A stretch of 64,000 nucleotides of DNA. Source: Plasmopara viticola (Eukaryota; Oomycota; Peronosporomycetes; Peronosporales; Peronosporaceae). The notes under the pieces are model-generated. The model made no database searches. It saw nothing but the letters and a program-made list of their open reading frames with translations, and was not told the origin of the DNA. Each line of letters opens with the position of its first letter. Positions within the stretch are counted from its first letter, which is position 1. The stretch lies in assembly GCA_001695595.3 (NCBI GenBank), contig MBPM02000003.1:496001-560000 (forward strand). The letters are read 5' to 3'. The position numbers were made by a program, and so were the translations under genes. Below, piece by piece: positions 22,640 to 33,900 of the stretch.

Positions 22640-25600
22640 TCATGGGTCGCTTGCACGCTCTGTGAGCTGCAGACACACTGAGCCCGACATGGTGCCAGTG
22701 TGTTGCCCGCCATTGGCAAGTTGAATGACGAAATTAATTTTTCCGTCGCGCGTTTCGTTGCTGTCGTCATTCAAAGCTTGAGGGATAGAGATGACACCTT
22801 GACCGAAGCACGGTCCTTGAGCGCCAGCGTGCACCTTGATCGCCACGTGCATGTTGCCCGTTGGTCGTGCGAATGTATTGTGCGTGATACCGTCACGCAC
22901 AAAGTCCGTCCATTTGATGTGAGCCACATTGGTCTTGCACATGCGACGATAGGAATTCTCAAGATATACGCCACCGCTGATTGAGTCTGCAAGCTCCAAG
23001 AGCTTGCGTTGGGCCGAGAAAATGTCTTCTGATGGTAGAGGAAACACGATTGTTACCATGATTTGGTGTCCATGACGATCCACACTCGAAAAGCGTTGTT
23101 TCAGATCAAAAGAGGCGCTAAAATATTGAGGGTTGTCGGCCGCTGCACGTGGTTGCCACATAATACTGCTAAAGGTTAATTGAAGCTGATACTCGAGCAC
23201 ACCGCTGATTTCCTGCATACGCTGAAGCTTCTTGCTGGCCAATTCCGTTTCAATGGGCACAAAATTACGGTTGACAAGAGCTTGATATACTGCGAGTACT
23301 GGCTTGTGATCCGAGCAATTGACTTCTTCACACGAAGCATACACTGCACATCGCAGTCGGTGACGCATATCCGCTTGGGAAAAGTAGAGAATACGGTCTG
23401 TATACGACGGGACGCGCATGCCATGACCTTCCACGGCAGTCGTGTAGCACTTTGCCAAATCCTCTTTAGACCAGGTACAAGCTTCAAGGTTTAACGCGAC
23501 TCCCCGTACACGTCGGAATGTCGGCGGGAACGCAATCTTGGCCTCCTGAAAGCCGTAGAGTATCTGTTCATCTCGCAACCCTGTACGTAACTCGTCGTGA
23601 GCGAGCACGTCATCCCATCTAAATCGGTTGTCGTCCACAAGCTCACAATCTGCTGAACATCGAGCACTATTGCTACTACCATTAGAAGAAGCCACTCCAG
23701 ACGAACTGCTTTTGGCATTGCGCTCCAACATACTGACACCGAGATCGTTGCTGTCTCTGTCGCTGCCACGAGAGCTCCCAAGTCCGAGCGAGCTCTTGAA
23801 ACCGTAGCTTTTCATTGGGCTCCATCGTCTGCCCAGAAGGCCACGACGCAAGCTGCAATTTCGTTTCAATGGTGTAGGATGTGCTGTCTCATTCTGCCGT
23901 ACTTTTGAGACTAGCTCTAAAATACTGTCTGCGCTCGCTTGACGCTGTGTCAACCTGTAATTCAGGTCACCTAGAATAAAGCTGTGGTGGTGCACGTATG
24001 GAAATTCAAAGCCCACATCTTCGAGATTCAAATGCAGCTCTTTTAAAACATCTTGCAAGTCGCGATTTCGCCGTCGCACTCGTGACTTTCCCTAAATCAA
24101 AGACCATGCCGTCCATGAGCAGAACTTATTACAGCACAATTGCCGGCTGCCATTTACCTTGGAATCTGATGACAGATGGCATGCAACAAAAGCAAACGAG
24201 GTATCGAAATAATGGAACGCAAAGCCAACAGCGCCTTTGTTTGAAGCACGACCTAGCACCAGCGATTTGCCAACATTGACCGCCTGTTGTACCACGGGGG
24301 GCATGTAGAAGGCGCCGCTGTCCACGTCAACCGACTTGACAAGCAAAGTAATTGCAATGTGACCATGATACCCCAATGACGTGTTCTTGCTGCCGATTTC
24401 GCGGTGAAATTGGTGAAATTTTGAAGTCTTGTAGAACGGCCCTGTTCTTGTTGGGTGTGGACGATCGCCTTCCAGGTGCTGGCGAATCAAATTGCGAGTA
24501 TGAGATAAATGCAGACACTCCTGCAGTCCAATGACGTAGATGTCATGTCCCCGTGGAATCCACTTGTCAAGCTGCGCAGGTGTGAGTCTGGCTTCCCCCA
24601 TGTTAAAAGTGGACACAAAGAGATTCGCAGGTTTCCGATAGTGCTTGGCCAGGCCATGATCCGTGTGCACATCCGTTGATGGGAACGATGGGGTATACAC
24701 AAACTCGGGCGTTAAAGCGACCGGTGACTTGCACGCAATAATCCTGTAGAGTTTGGTGAGTAGTCCTCCGTAGATTATGGCAGTTGCCAAACCCTGTGTG
24801 CACACAGTCAATTGCATCAAAAGTGCCATCGCAAAGCTGGCCGAGCCAAGTTCATTTTCAAATACTGTTTCACATAGGGGCACGATTCTTGTCAGCACAA
24901 CTTAAACACATGACGCTGTTTTAACTAGTCCTACTCACGCCGAAAGACAGTGCTGGGGGTCCAAAGCACGATAAATGCGGCAATGTAGATTCGTAGTTTG
25001 GACGTAATGAGCGCCCACGACTCTTGTGCGTCCAAGTTTGCATGGCGAAAGTCGCGCATAATGCGATTGTGCGTGACCCAAAGAATGACGAAAATGTAGA
25101 GTATGGCAAGTACAACAAAGAGATAGAAGGCCCAAAAGCGCTTGGTGTGCGACTTAACCCAGCAGTAGAACAAGGCGTCTCCGAACAGTCTGGCAGCGTA
25201 AAGCGCAATACTGCAAGTCACGGCAGGCACAAAGGCCAGTAAGACGTAAATTTTAAATCTGCTTTTAAGTCGCGCTTCACTGTCTCTGTGCACAATGCGT
25301 CGGTAGAAGCAGTGGGCAATGGCTGCGCTCCAAAAGACCGACATGAGGCCAAATACGTGCAGGGCAAAGGCTTGAATATTGCACGCCGCATTGACGTCTT
25401 CAGTGGCGGAGATCGGTTTGTCAAACATCTTTGGAAAAGCAAAACCTGCGTCAAGTACCGAGAGCACGACCACCATCTTTTGCATCATAGAGACGCCACT
25501 GTGCAGTCTAGCAGACTTGTAGTGATTTTGAATGATGTACAAACACCCGATGAGCGATAGCGCACAGCAGCTTAACATGACCAAATGCACCACCTCCAAC

Positions 25601-25650
25601 TGTGATGACGAGAGCTCCGAATGCGTGTTCTGCAACGAGCGAGACGTCAT
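22640..25650 (-). CDS. GPCR-bigram: 7TM receptor fused to inositol polyphosphate 5-phosphatase
   Basis: Three exons, 25650..24939, 24864..24158 and 24091..22640 (introns of 74 and 66 nt, GTGAGT...ACAG and GTAAAT...TTAG), give about 956 residues. Residues 20-275 contain seven hydrophobic segments in the style of cAMP-receptor-like GPCRs, the last ending GLATAIIYGG. From about 320 comes the 5-phosphatase: STFNMGE, VIGLQE, NKGAVGFAFHYFDTSF then CHLSS, RRRNRDLQ, FILGDLNYRL (about 514), VPSYTDRILY (about 702) and NCSDHKPVLAVY (about 733). A Ser-rich insert (about 530-640) splits the catalytic core. A C2-like region fills 760-956. Such enzymes remove the 5-phosphate of phosphoinositides at membranes. 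Coupling to a receptor suggests ligand-controlled phosphoinositide signalling (inference). Receptor-catalytic fusions are known in oomycetes. The ATG at 25650 was chosen over an upstream GTG. No break is visible. Confidence 0.88.
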
Positions 25651-26880
25651 GTGCACAGGCGACCGAGAACGGAGTCCCGCCGCCCAGTTAATCGTATCAA
25701 CTGGCCGATTTTGATGTGCACGGTGTCAAATCGGTGATAAGCGATGAAAGCCGGATCGTGTCTCTTAAAGTACGAAGAGCTAATCAGGTTTTATTTTTTA
25801 AAGCGTAAGAGCTTCGGAGAAACAGAATACGACATGTGTCAATGTCTAATAGATGTATGATTGGCCTGTTGATAGTATTTCTCGAAACTGTTGGCAAAGG
25901 CGGGTTCTGTTTACTTAACGGCAAAAACACAAAACCAATGTCCGCTAGCAGCAGTCGTACTCTACGCGTCGCTTTATGTCCTTGTGTGATCGTGAGCATT
26001 TGGCAGTCACCCTTTATGCTCGTATTGGATTATGATTTTCCTGTGCGTTTAAACTGTAGTAATTGAATTTGTAAAACCACACGTGAACACATTTATTTGT
26101 CAAAATACTCTCACAAACTTTGTTGGATACATCACTAGAGGAGCGGCTCAAATTTATAACGCGGCATTTGTGATACGTTGTAATACATGGACCATCAGCT
26201 ATGCAATAGGTTTTAAAACGAATCTGTAATGTCCACGCCTTCTGGCGATCACACGCTTCAATATGTCGTCACCTTTTTCGCTTGCGAGTGACCCTTCAGA
26301 AAATCTTGCGGCATGTGAAACTGCGCATGAGTGAAGTCTGTCAATAAGATTGCATGACACATTGGTGGTAAAAGTTAAGGATTCACGTTCGGGGGGCGGG
26401 GAGAAAAAACAGGGCTTAATTAAGGATGTAGAGTTGACCACTAAACCGGTCAACTAGCGTCAATGTTTGCACTATCTTTCTTTATAGGCCGGATCCATTT
26501 GATTATATTTCTAGACTATACTCGGTCTTCAAAATGTAGCTTGAAAACAAATAGGAAACGATAGGATGCTTTACTATATATAAGTCACCGAGTCGTCATT
26601 TCTTACCAGGTTCACATTCCGCGTAAAAACTGCAGCTATTACGTAATAAACTAGAAGGTGACTACCCTGGCGCTTTAACCAATACCGACTGAACTAGCAG
26701 GCACTTTTTAATTTGCCTCGTCGAGCACAAGTCTATCAAGCAACAGCCAGTACTTCTTTTACTAGCCAATCAGCTCCAAGATAAATCTAGTGAATCCAGT
26801 TGACCAAAATTGTTCGAGTGTCTCAGCCGCTCATCCAGTGGATGCGGTGACACCTACCCATTCCGAGTAGCTACCCGGTC
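25651..26880. other. Intergenic, no gene recognised
   Basis: Upstream region of the receptor gene followed by AT-rich sequence. Short open frames at 25836-26066 and 26199-26453 show no domain and are not supported as genes. Confidence 0.4.
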
Positions 26881-26989
26881 TCGGATCTAGCTTACGAGGC
26901 GTCGCAGAGTCAGTCGGCTGTCCACTTGCTTCATTCATTGTCCCAGCTCTTGCGACGACAATTGTCTCGACCGACGTAGACATGGGCGA

Positions 26990-28325
26990 CAATCTCGCGG
27001 CGCGCACTGTCACGATCGGCGGCGGCATGCCTGTGATTTGACGTGACACTACTTCGCCGCGACTTTGCCATGCGGATGACGCTGGCAAGATAGGGTCTGC
27101 TGGCGCACGTGCAGGTGGTCAAGCCTGAGGCAGAGATGCCCGAGTCGTGGAGGCTCAACGATATGAAGGCTCTTGGGCTGTTCGCACAGGGTGTGGCGAC
27201 TGAGCATCATACAAAGATTCGGACTACGACAGCTGTCATGGCATTAAATACACTGCGTGTTTTCTACAACCGCTCGACGATGCACAATACATGACTTCAA
27301 GATGGCTGATGGTGAGGCGATGACGATGCACCTGGACAGCTTCGACGAGCTTATCGTGGAGCTTAAGACTTTGGTACAGCCGCTGGACAAGGCTCTCTAA
27401 CTTGTGATTCTGTTGAGCAGTCTCCCTGCAAAGTAAAAGGTTATCTCGTTGATTATGGAGAACTCCAAAGAAGTGACAATGATTGATGCAAAAGAGAAGC
27501 TCCTGAAGTAGTATGAGCGAGTGGAGAAGAAGCAATCTACGGAGCGCGCGTTCAAGGGGAATGCGAAACGGTTCAAGGAAGGCCAATCTAATGGTCGAAA
27601 AGGGAGCGGTCTATGGAAGAACAGCGGTGGATAAAGGGCAAGTGCTTTAAATGTGGCCAAGTTGGACATTTTAAGCTGGACTGTAAGAAACGAAACGAAT
27701 TTGAGGAAGACGGTGCTGTGTTTGCTGCTGGTGAACAGCCCTGTGGCGACTGGCTTATCGACAGCGGAGCCACGTCGCATATGACACCTTATCGAAGTGA
27801 TCTCTTTAATTTCGAGGTCTTGAACAATTGTACAGAGGTCACCATCGCGGATGGAAAGAAGTTGCGGGTGACTGGCAAGGGTATGGTCAAGCTTACTGGT
27901 TTGGACGGCTTGCGTATCAAGACGGTTGCCCCCCACATTGATTTAGCGTGTTGTAGTGTTGATGTAAAAAAATAATAATCAGAACAACTAAAAATTTGAA
28001 TATTGGCTTGATTAGTCACGTTAAGTTACACATTCCAAGTCTAGATAGACGGCTTTTGTCAGTTGGCAAGCTAGCTGAGCGTGTTTTAGAGGTGATTCGA
28101 AACCTTCTCATAATCATTTGGAGTACATACCAAGCCATTGCAAAAGACGAGAAAGTTTGAAAAGCATACGTTCTGGCCTGCGAGCAAGAAGAATCTCGAC
28201 TGATGGAATGCGTCTGGGTTGACAGTAAGTGAGAGCTTTGGTACGCTCGCTTGAGACATCCCGGAAAGAGCAGCATAATGAAGACACCGCTTGCTACAAG
28301 CGGTGTGCCGGCGGTGAAACAGGGC
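26990..28325 (+). mobile_element. Ty1/copia gag-pol remnant
   Basis: Decayed copia element on the plus strand. In order there is a gag segment (27127-27290: SWRLNDMKALGLFAQGVAT ... ALNTLRVFYN), more gag around 27300-27560 interrupted by stops (MADGEAM, LDSFDELIVELKTLV), a CCHC knuckle CFKCGQVGHFKLDC (27640-27680), the aspartic protease DWLIDSGATSHMT (27745-27785), and a GAG-pre-integrase motif LWYARLRHPG near 28240. Integrase, reverse transcriptase and LTRs are not seen. The right end is interrupted close to the LINE derivative at 28600. Several stops and frameshifts make it inactive. Confidence 0.85.
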
Positions 28326-28599
28326 ATTTAGTATGGAGGGTAAGCTGACAGTTGATTTATTCCCTTCACGATGATTTTTCAAGACCTTATCAGCAATCTT
28401 ATCAACCATTTATTGGCGTCTCCGGCTTAAATCCTCTCCGAAAATCTTTTGCATACCAAGATATTTATAAACTTGATATTCATCTTTCTCTCGTAAAGTC
28501 TTTTTCCATTGGTGTATGCTCGAGTGTTGACGGCTTCAGGGGCTACTATGTTAAATTTTTTGCCTTTTTTATTCTACATTAAGTGGTATAGGATTGGTA

Positions 28600-29746
28600 A
28601 TGTAATGTAATGTATTACGTTATCGCGTTGCCAAGGTATGCACGTGCTAGGCTCAGTCTGGCTAGTCCACGGCATAGAGTGGTGTCCGCATACGTCGAGT
28701 CTCGTTCGGCGGGCAGTGCATCCAGCACCGAGGTCGTATGGGTCTTCCATTTCTTTCGGTCTTGTGCAAGGGTACGTACCACTTCGAGGTCTTGTGCTGT
28801 CCGGAGTCGAAAGCCGGAGCCACGGGAAACAAGATTGTGGTCGAGTGTCGAGGGGAGCGTGGTGCGGGGACGTCCGCGCCATTTTGCTGCGGTGGAGAAG
28901 AAGTAGGCACGCATCTGGAGGTTAGCTGGAATGTCGGGATTGCGGCGAAGTACATGGCCAAACAGGCGCCAGCGAGCTTGTGTCAGTCGTAGTCTCAGCG
29001 GCCGCTCATCACAGAGGTCGTAGAGTCTTGCATTCGAAATGGGTCGGGGGTAGCGATAGCCAAGAGCGTAGCGAAGCTGGCGGCGATAGAAACTCTCGAG
29101 GCCTTGGAGCTCTGACTTGGTAAGAGCCCAGGTGTACAGCAGAATCGGTAGAACGTAGGTGTTGTACAATCGAATGCGTGTCTTGGGTGAGATGAACGTG
29201 GGGCGGAGCCAGACGGACCAGAGGCGGTGGAGCGCGAGGGTGGCCTGGGACTTGCGTCGGGATAGATCTTTAATATCGCCGAGGAGTGTTCCGAGCTTCT
29301 TAGTGTGGTGCCAGGTTTCTTCTCGGGATCGGGCGTGTCGAGTGGCGCCCGACGGGTTGCAGTGGCGGCGAATTTCGGTGACTTCGATCTTGGCTTCGTT
29401 TTTTTTTTTAAGATTAGAAGGAAGTCATCAATGCGGTGCTCACCTCTATCGTAGATCTTGGTTTCTCGGAGGCCAAGGATATCGACGCGGTAGCGCCGGA
29501 GATCTTCGGGGAGTGTTACGTGCTTCTTGCGCTTCGAACCTAGAGAATTCACATTAAAGGAGCCAATCCGGATGCGGTTGGCGCGATTAAGGGCGTGAAA
29601 GGGGGTTTGGCCTGGTGCTGGAGACCGTCGCGTCGAGGGTGAGACTCGTTAGAGACCTGCAGATGCCCGAGAGCACCTGCCCAAAGCGCGCGAGCATTAA
29701 GCCCCCGCGCTTGGAAGGAGGGCGTCACCCCAACCTATTCCGAAAA
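28600..29746 (-). mobile_element. 1.15-kb LINE deletion derivative (non-autonomous)
   Basis: Flanked by a 12-bp target-site duplication ATAGGATTGGTA (28588-28599 and 29747-29758). On the minus strand it begins with TTTTCGGAATAGGTTGGGGT, then encodes the first 40-odd residues of a LINE endonuclease (NSLGSKRKKHVTLPEDLRRY, VDILGLRETKIYD). It passes an A-rich joint near 29400 and continues with the reverse-transcriptase C-terminal region (VLPILLYTWALTKSELQGLE, RRQLRYALGYRYPRPISNAR, LRLTQARWRLFGHVLRRNP). It ends in a (ATTAC)n tail. Almost all of the endonuclease and the catalytic polymerase are missing, so it must be mobilised in trans. Confidence 0.88.
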
Positions 29747-29758
29747 ATAGGATTGGTA

Positions 29759-30330
29759 GTATAGAGAAAAAATATCAAAATTTGGTTCTGGTTATTACGA
29801 GGAATACGAAGCTGTTTGACTTCGTTAGTGACGATTTCGACTATGCGCGTTATTGCAATTCATTGAGGACATGCATTATCTAGTCTCGTTTAAAATCAGG
29901 GCAGCTTATATTCGTTTCTGACAAGAAGGTTCTTGCCTCGATGTTTGCACTGGTAATGTTTGAGTGCGTCTTCAGGACTTTAGGTTATTTGGGATCCATT
30001 AAAGCCAGACAGCCTTGAGAACAGTGGTAAAAAGCATCACTAGCCCCAAAGAATGGCAAGGCGGCTGTCATACTTCAACCGGATTATAACATTAGGATTC
30101 AGTTGAGCTTGAGAAACTTAGAGTGCTTGTCCATTCAATTTAGCACAAACCCGATCCTCAGTTGACGTAAGCAAGGTTAAATTCTCTATTGACAAACAGA
30201 TTCCTCAGGCACAATAAACGGATGCAAACCTGAAATCTTTGATGCAATTTTCATCGCAGGCAAAAGAAATGTGTCACCCATCGTTGTTGCGTTACTAAGT
30301 GCGAACAGACGGTCTGCTATACTATAAGGC
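29759..30330. other. Intergenic, nothing recognised
   Basis: AT-rich sequence between the LINE derivative and the SINE pair. I see no open frame of interest and no repeat matching the rest of the window. Confidence 0.4.
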
Positions 30331-30639
30331 GAACCGACCCTGTCGAGCGGTTAGCCGTTCGACCCAGGACCGGGACGAACCTGGTTCGATACCCATAGGA
30401 TCCGAATCAAGGCAGCCGAAGGTAGGTCACTAAAGTAGACGAGCCATCACACCCGAGTGTGTGACTGCCCTACCAACTCGCGCCCGATTGGGTAATAGAA
30501 GGGTTGGGTTGGGGACACTCCACTGACCGAAAAAGCCCCATAGTGCAAAGAGGGGTACGGAACCCGGTCCCAATATGGGTCGGATCGCTACCAGCATCCC
30601 GCGGTAGAGACACCTTAGTCCTAGCGCGTGGGTGTCGGT
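30331..30639 (+). mobile_element. tRNA-derived SINE, second copy
   Basis: Same family as the copy at 7.9 kb, in opposite orientation: GTCGAGCGGTTAGCCGTTCG, then B-box GGTTCGATACCC, CAACTCGCGCCCGATTGGG, AAAGCCCCATAGTG and GCTACCAGCATCCCGCGG. No clean target-site duplication was found, perhaps because a further copy abuts its right end. Confidence 0.8.
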
Positions 30640-30925
30640 ATGAGGCGGACCGACTCTATGACAAGTGTGGTCAGTCGCTCGACTCGGGACCGGGATGTAC
30701 CTATATAATTAATACAAATTGAGGCAGCCAAAGGAAGATCACTACAATGGATGAGCAACTACAATTAAAAGTGTATGTGTCCTTCAACTTCGCACTCAAA
30801 TGGGTGTGTAACAGCCGAGTGAGCTGCACACCCTACTCGCTAAAAAGCCCATAGTGTAATGAGGAGCACGGAAGTCGGACCATAAAATGGGTCGGATCGC
30901 TACCAGCATCCCGTGCTAAATTCAC
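30640..30925 (+). mobile_element. Diverged tRNA-derived SINE abutting the previous copy
   Basis: Begins GAGGCGGACCGACTCTATGA and runs through CGACTCGGGACCGGGATGTA, AAAAGCCCATAGTGTAATGA and GCTACCAGCATCCCG. It matches the preceding SINE along its length but with many changes, including loss of the B-box core. It looks like an older insertion into which, or beside which, the younger copy landed. Confidence 0.7.
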
Positions 30926-33900
30926 TTCCGCTTAGCGTATGAGTCAAGATATCTTGAGCTTCTTTTCTATCAACACAACTGTCCCAAGCGACGACCAGAA
31001 GTATGATTTACATCCAAATGCACAATGAGCGATCATTTGGGCCAGGAGAGATTATATTTCTCGATCTCACAATAAATGATTGGCCCCACATATATGATTA
31101 AGAGGTCAAATACGTAATTGTGACTAGGACTTCGTTCAAATTACAAAAAAGAGACTAAAGCTCTTCAACATTCTTAAAAAAAAAGGTAGAGCAAGAAAAG
31201 CTCTTAAACGAAGCATGCATACGTCCCGCTATCAAATGACGAAGATGATATGCGAAAAAGAGCATTGCACCGAAAATATGATTTGTGCAACTTCTAGGAC
31301 GCCTGCACACCAAGTTTTTTAAGTTTTACAACTCAATTCACGACGCAAGCTCTAGGTCCACCGAAGACTTTGTCACTCACACCTAGCAAGTCGTTGAATC
31401 TGAACATGTTCTGAGACCTGGGTATGGCTCAAGGTGCCCGAATCCTTAGCCGCATTTCGACGTAATACGCTATGCTGTTAAACGATGCTGGAAGAGCACA
31501 CTTGCGTCGCGCTAACTGTTCGATCTTTGGTTATGATGAACAAGCTTAAAACCTCACGTTTGACACTGTACACTTACCTCGGCATTAGAAGGTGGAGAGG
31601 GTGAGCGTTTCCCATTGTGATGCATAAGCTCTGATCAGAAGTCTGCAGCATGCATACCTAGCCAAATGGTCAAACATTTAAGTCTCACCTGTGTGCATGC
31701 TCGCGAGTGTCCATATTTCTGGGCATTACATCAAACGCGTGTCAAAGCTCCTAAGAAATAATATCAACGGGGCCTACGAGATAGAGTTGCGGACAAAGCG
31801 AAATAAATCTTTTTTCGAAATCGCATAGAAAATCAAACTTGGTATCGACAAGCTGGCTGCAAATGCTGAAAAACTACGCTAAAAACTATAATTGTATATG
31901 GCATAATATCTATAACCTTCACAAGCTTCAGCGCAAACCGTCCACAGCTCTGAGGATCAGGTTATTGCATATGCAAGATGGCTCAAACGGAAGATATCCC
32001 GTCACCGCATGACGTGTAAGTTGTACCAACGCATCATTAACCATCCAAAGATGACGAGAGGCGTATATAACGCTAAGTACGAAAGCAAAAGAAATTGTAC
32101 TCTTCCCTCACTTTTTCGCGCCTATTTTAATTGGCCAATGAGCGAGTAGTTAGCGGTACCTTTCATCACCAAATACCTGCGAGTTGGCTATAACCGATGG
32201 TCTGCACCATTTTGCACTTGAAAGCAAGGCTTCCACAGCGATAATAACACCTTCCTTTAAACGTCAGTAGCGAACGTCGTCATAGCAAAGTGCACGCAGT
32301 GTGCCAATTGATGCTGGGACATTGTCCTCTTTTCTTTATCTTTGATGAAGAGGAAAAAACCACGATCATGTGGACAGCATTTTTGCGCGGCGCTGTCGCC
32401 AAACAAGTAGAAATATTTCTTCACTTGGTCCGGCAAAATTTACCAGAGGTCCTAGACGCTTTTCGTCATATTAATCGAAATACCCCCGATAAGGTTAAAG
32501 GCACTGGACTCGAGCAAAGTCCATCTCTAGGTCCCAAGTCAATAGTAGCGCCGATGGCCCCCAATACATCTGCAAAGACATGCACTAGAAGCTGAAGCTC
32601 GGAGATGTATACTTCCTGTCCAATCTTTTTCTTATCGCTTCGCGAGAAGTAGGGGAACTTATGCCCCTTTAAACAAAGGTTGTAATGTTCCGTACCCAAA
32701 ATCATAGTTTAAGTTTGTTCTCCCATGGCAGTATCTGCGTATAACCCGGCCAAAGTATCCCCGCGTTGACACAGCCCGAAACACAACACAGTTTTGCAAG
32801 TTCGCATCAAGCACTGGTTCCGTCTGTATAGTGTAATATCAATGCATAAGCTAGGCCTTTATTGAGTATTATTATTAAGACCTTAATCAGCTAATAAAGC
32901 GCAGATGCAATAAAGCTTTATAGATAGCAGTAAATGTTCTAAAATTGTTTATAGCACGTAGCAATACCGAAAGTATACTTTTCAAGTTAGTTTTTTGCCT
33001 TATTTAACAGAGTGAGTTTTTTTAGTATCCAAGCTTGTCTCTCCGAGGACTTGCCTACGCATTGGGAAGGGACATAAGCGACTAATTTGGCTTTCTTTTG
33101 TCGACCGTTTGACCGCAGTCTGAAGACTATTTTTTACAGAAACATGTTGAGCACTAAAAGCTCCTAATGAGGGTATCAGTCCGTGACAATTGGCCATGGA
33201 TCTGATGTTATCTAACGACACGGTCGAGGCACAGCTATCTATTTTATTACCGTCGACCGTGTCCATTACAGTCGTCAAATGAGCTGCTTTGTTCGACCGG
33301 CAAAAAAATTCACAATTACAGTAATGTTTGCCGAGTTTCCTCGTCGTTCGATAGACCAAATATAAAGTCTATAAAAATGAATTGCCGGAAACGCAATGGC
33401 ACCGGCAAGCCTGCCAATGCTTCGGCTGCCATCAGCTTGAGCCACCAATTTTGAATGTGCCAAGCCATACATCTTCTCTCACCAACATGATCGCTAAGCG
33501 ATCTATCGTGGACTTTCTAGAAAGTGTTTGTTCCGGATCAACTAAAGCAAAAATGACGCTTGTAGCAGGGATTTTCTGGACGTTATTAAATGCCGCTTAG
33601 TATGAGGGCTCAGAAAAGTATTTTTTTTCAGATCATGCAGTGGTCCAGCATTTTTGCGTGATTTGCACGAATGCTGTGTTAGTAATTGTCTAGGCCAAGC
33701 TACGATCTTAAGATTTTTAGTGAGATAGAACCGACCCATTCCCAATAACTTTGATCTTTGTCTCACAGCTATGTATTCAATTGAACACATTGAAAAAAAA
33801 CATTTCTTCAGATCAAAAGCTAATCTATATAATCTTGAAGCGTATTCGTGCACAAACACTCGACTTCAGCTCATAAGAGAAAAACCTAGCATTCCACGTT

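Noticed and set aside
24901..24938. A 38-nt first intron in the receptor-phosphatase gene ending at TTTAAG
   Set aside because: Phase-compatible, but shorter than any other intron here and it adds 11 unusual residues before TM7. The 74-nt ACAG alternative is typical in length. RNA data should decide.
28610..28992. Plus-strand frames of 84-98 codons repeated at every LINE-derivative copy
   Set aside because: They are antisense to the reverse-transcriptase tail on the minus strand, and their recurrence only reflects the repeat.
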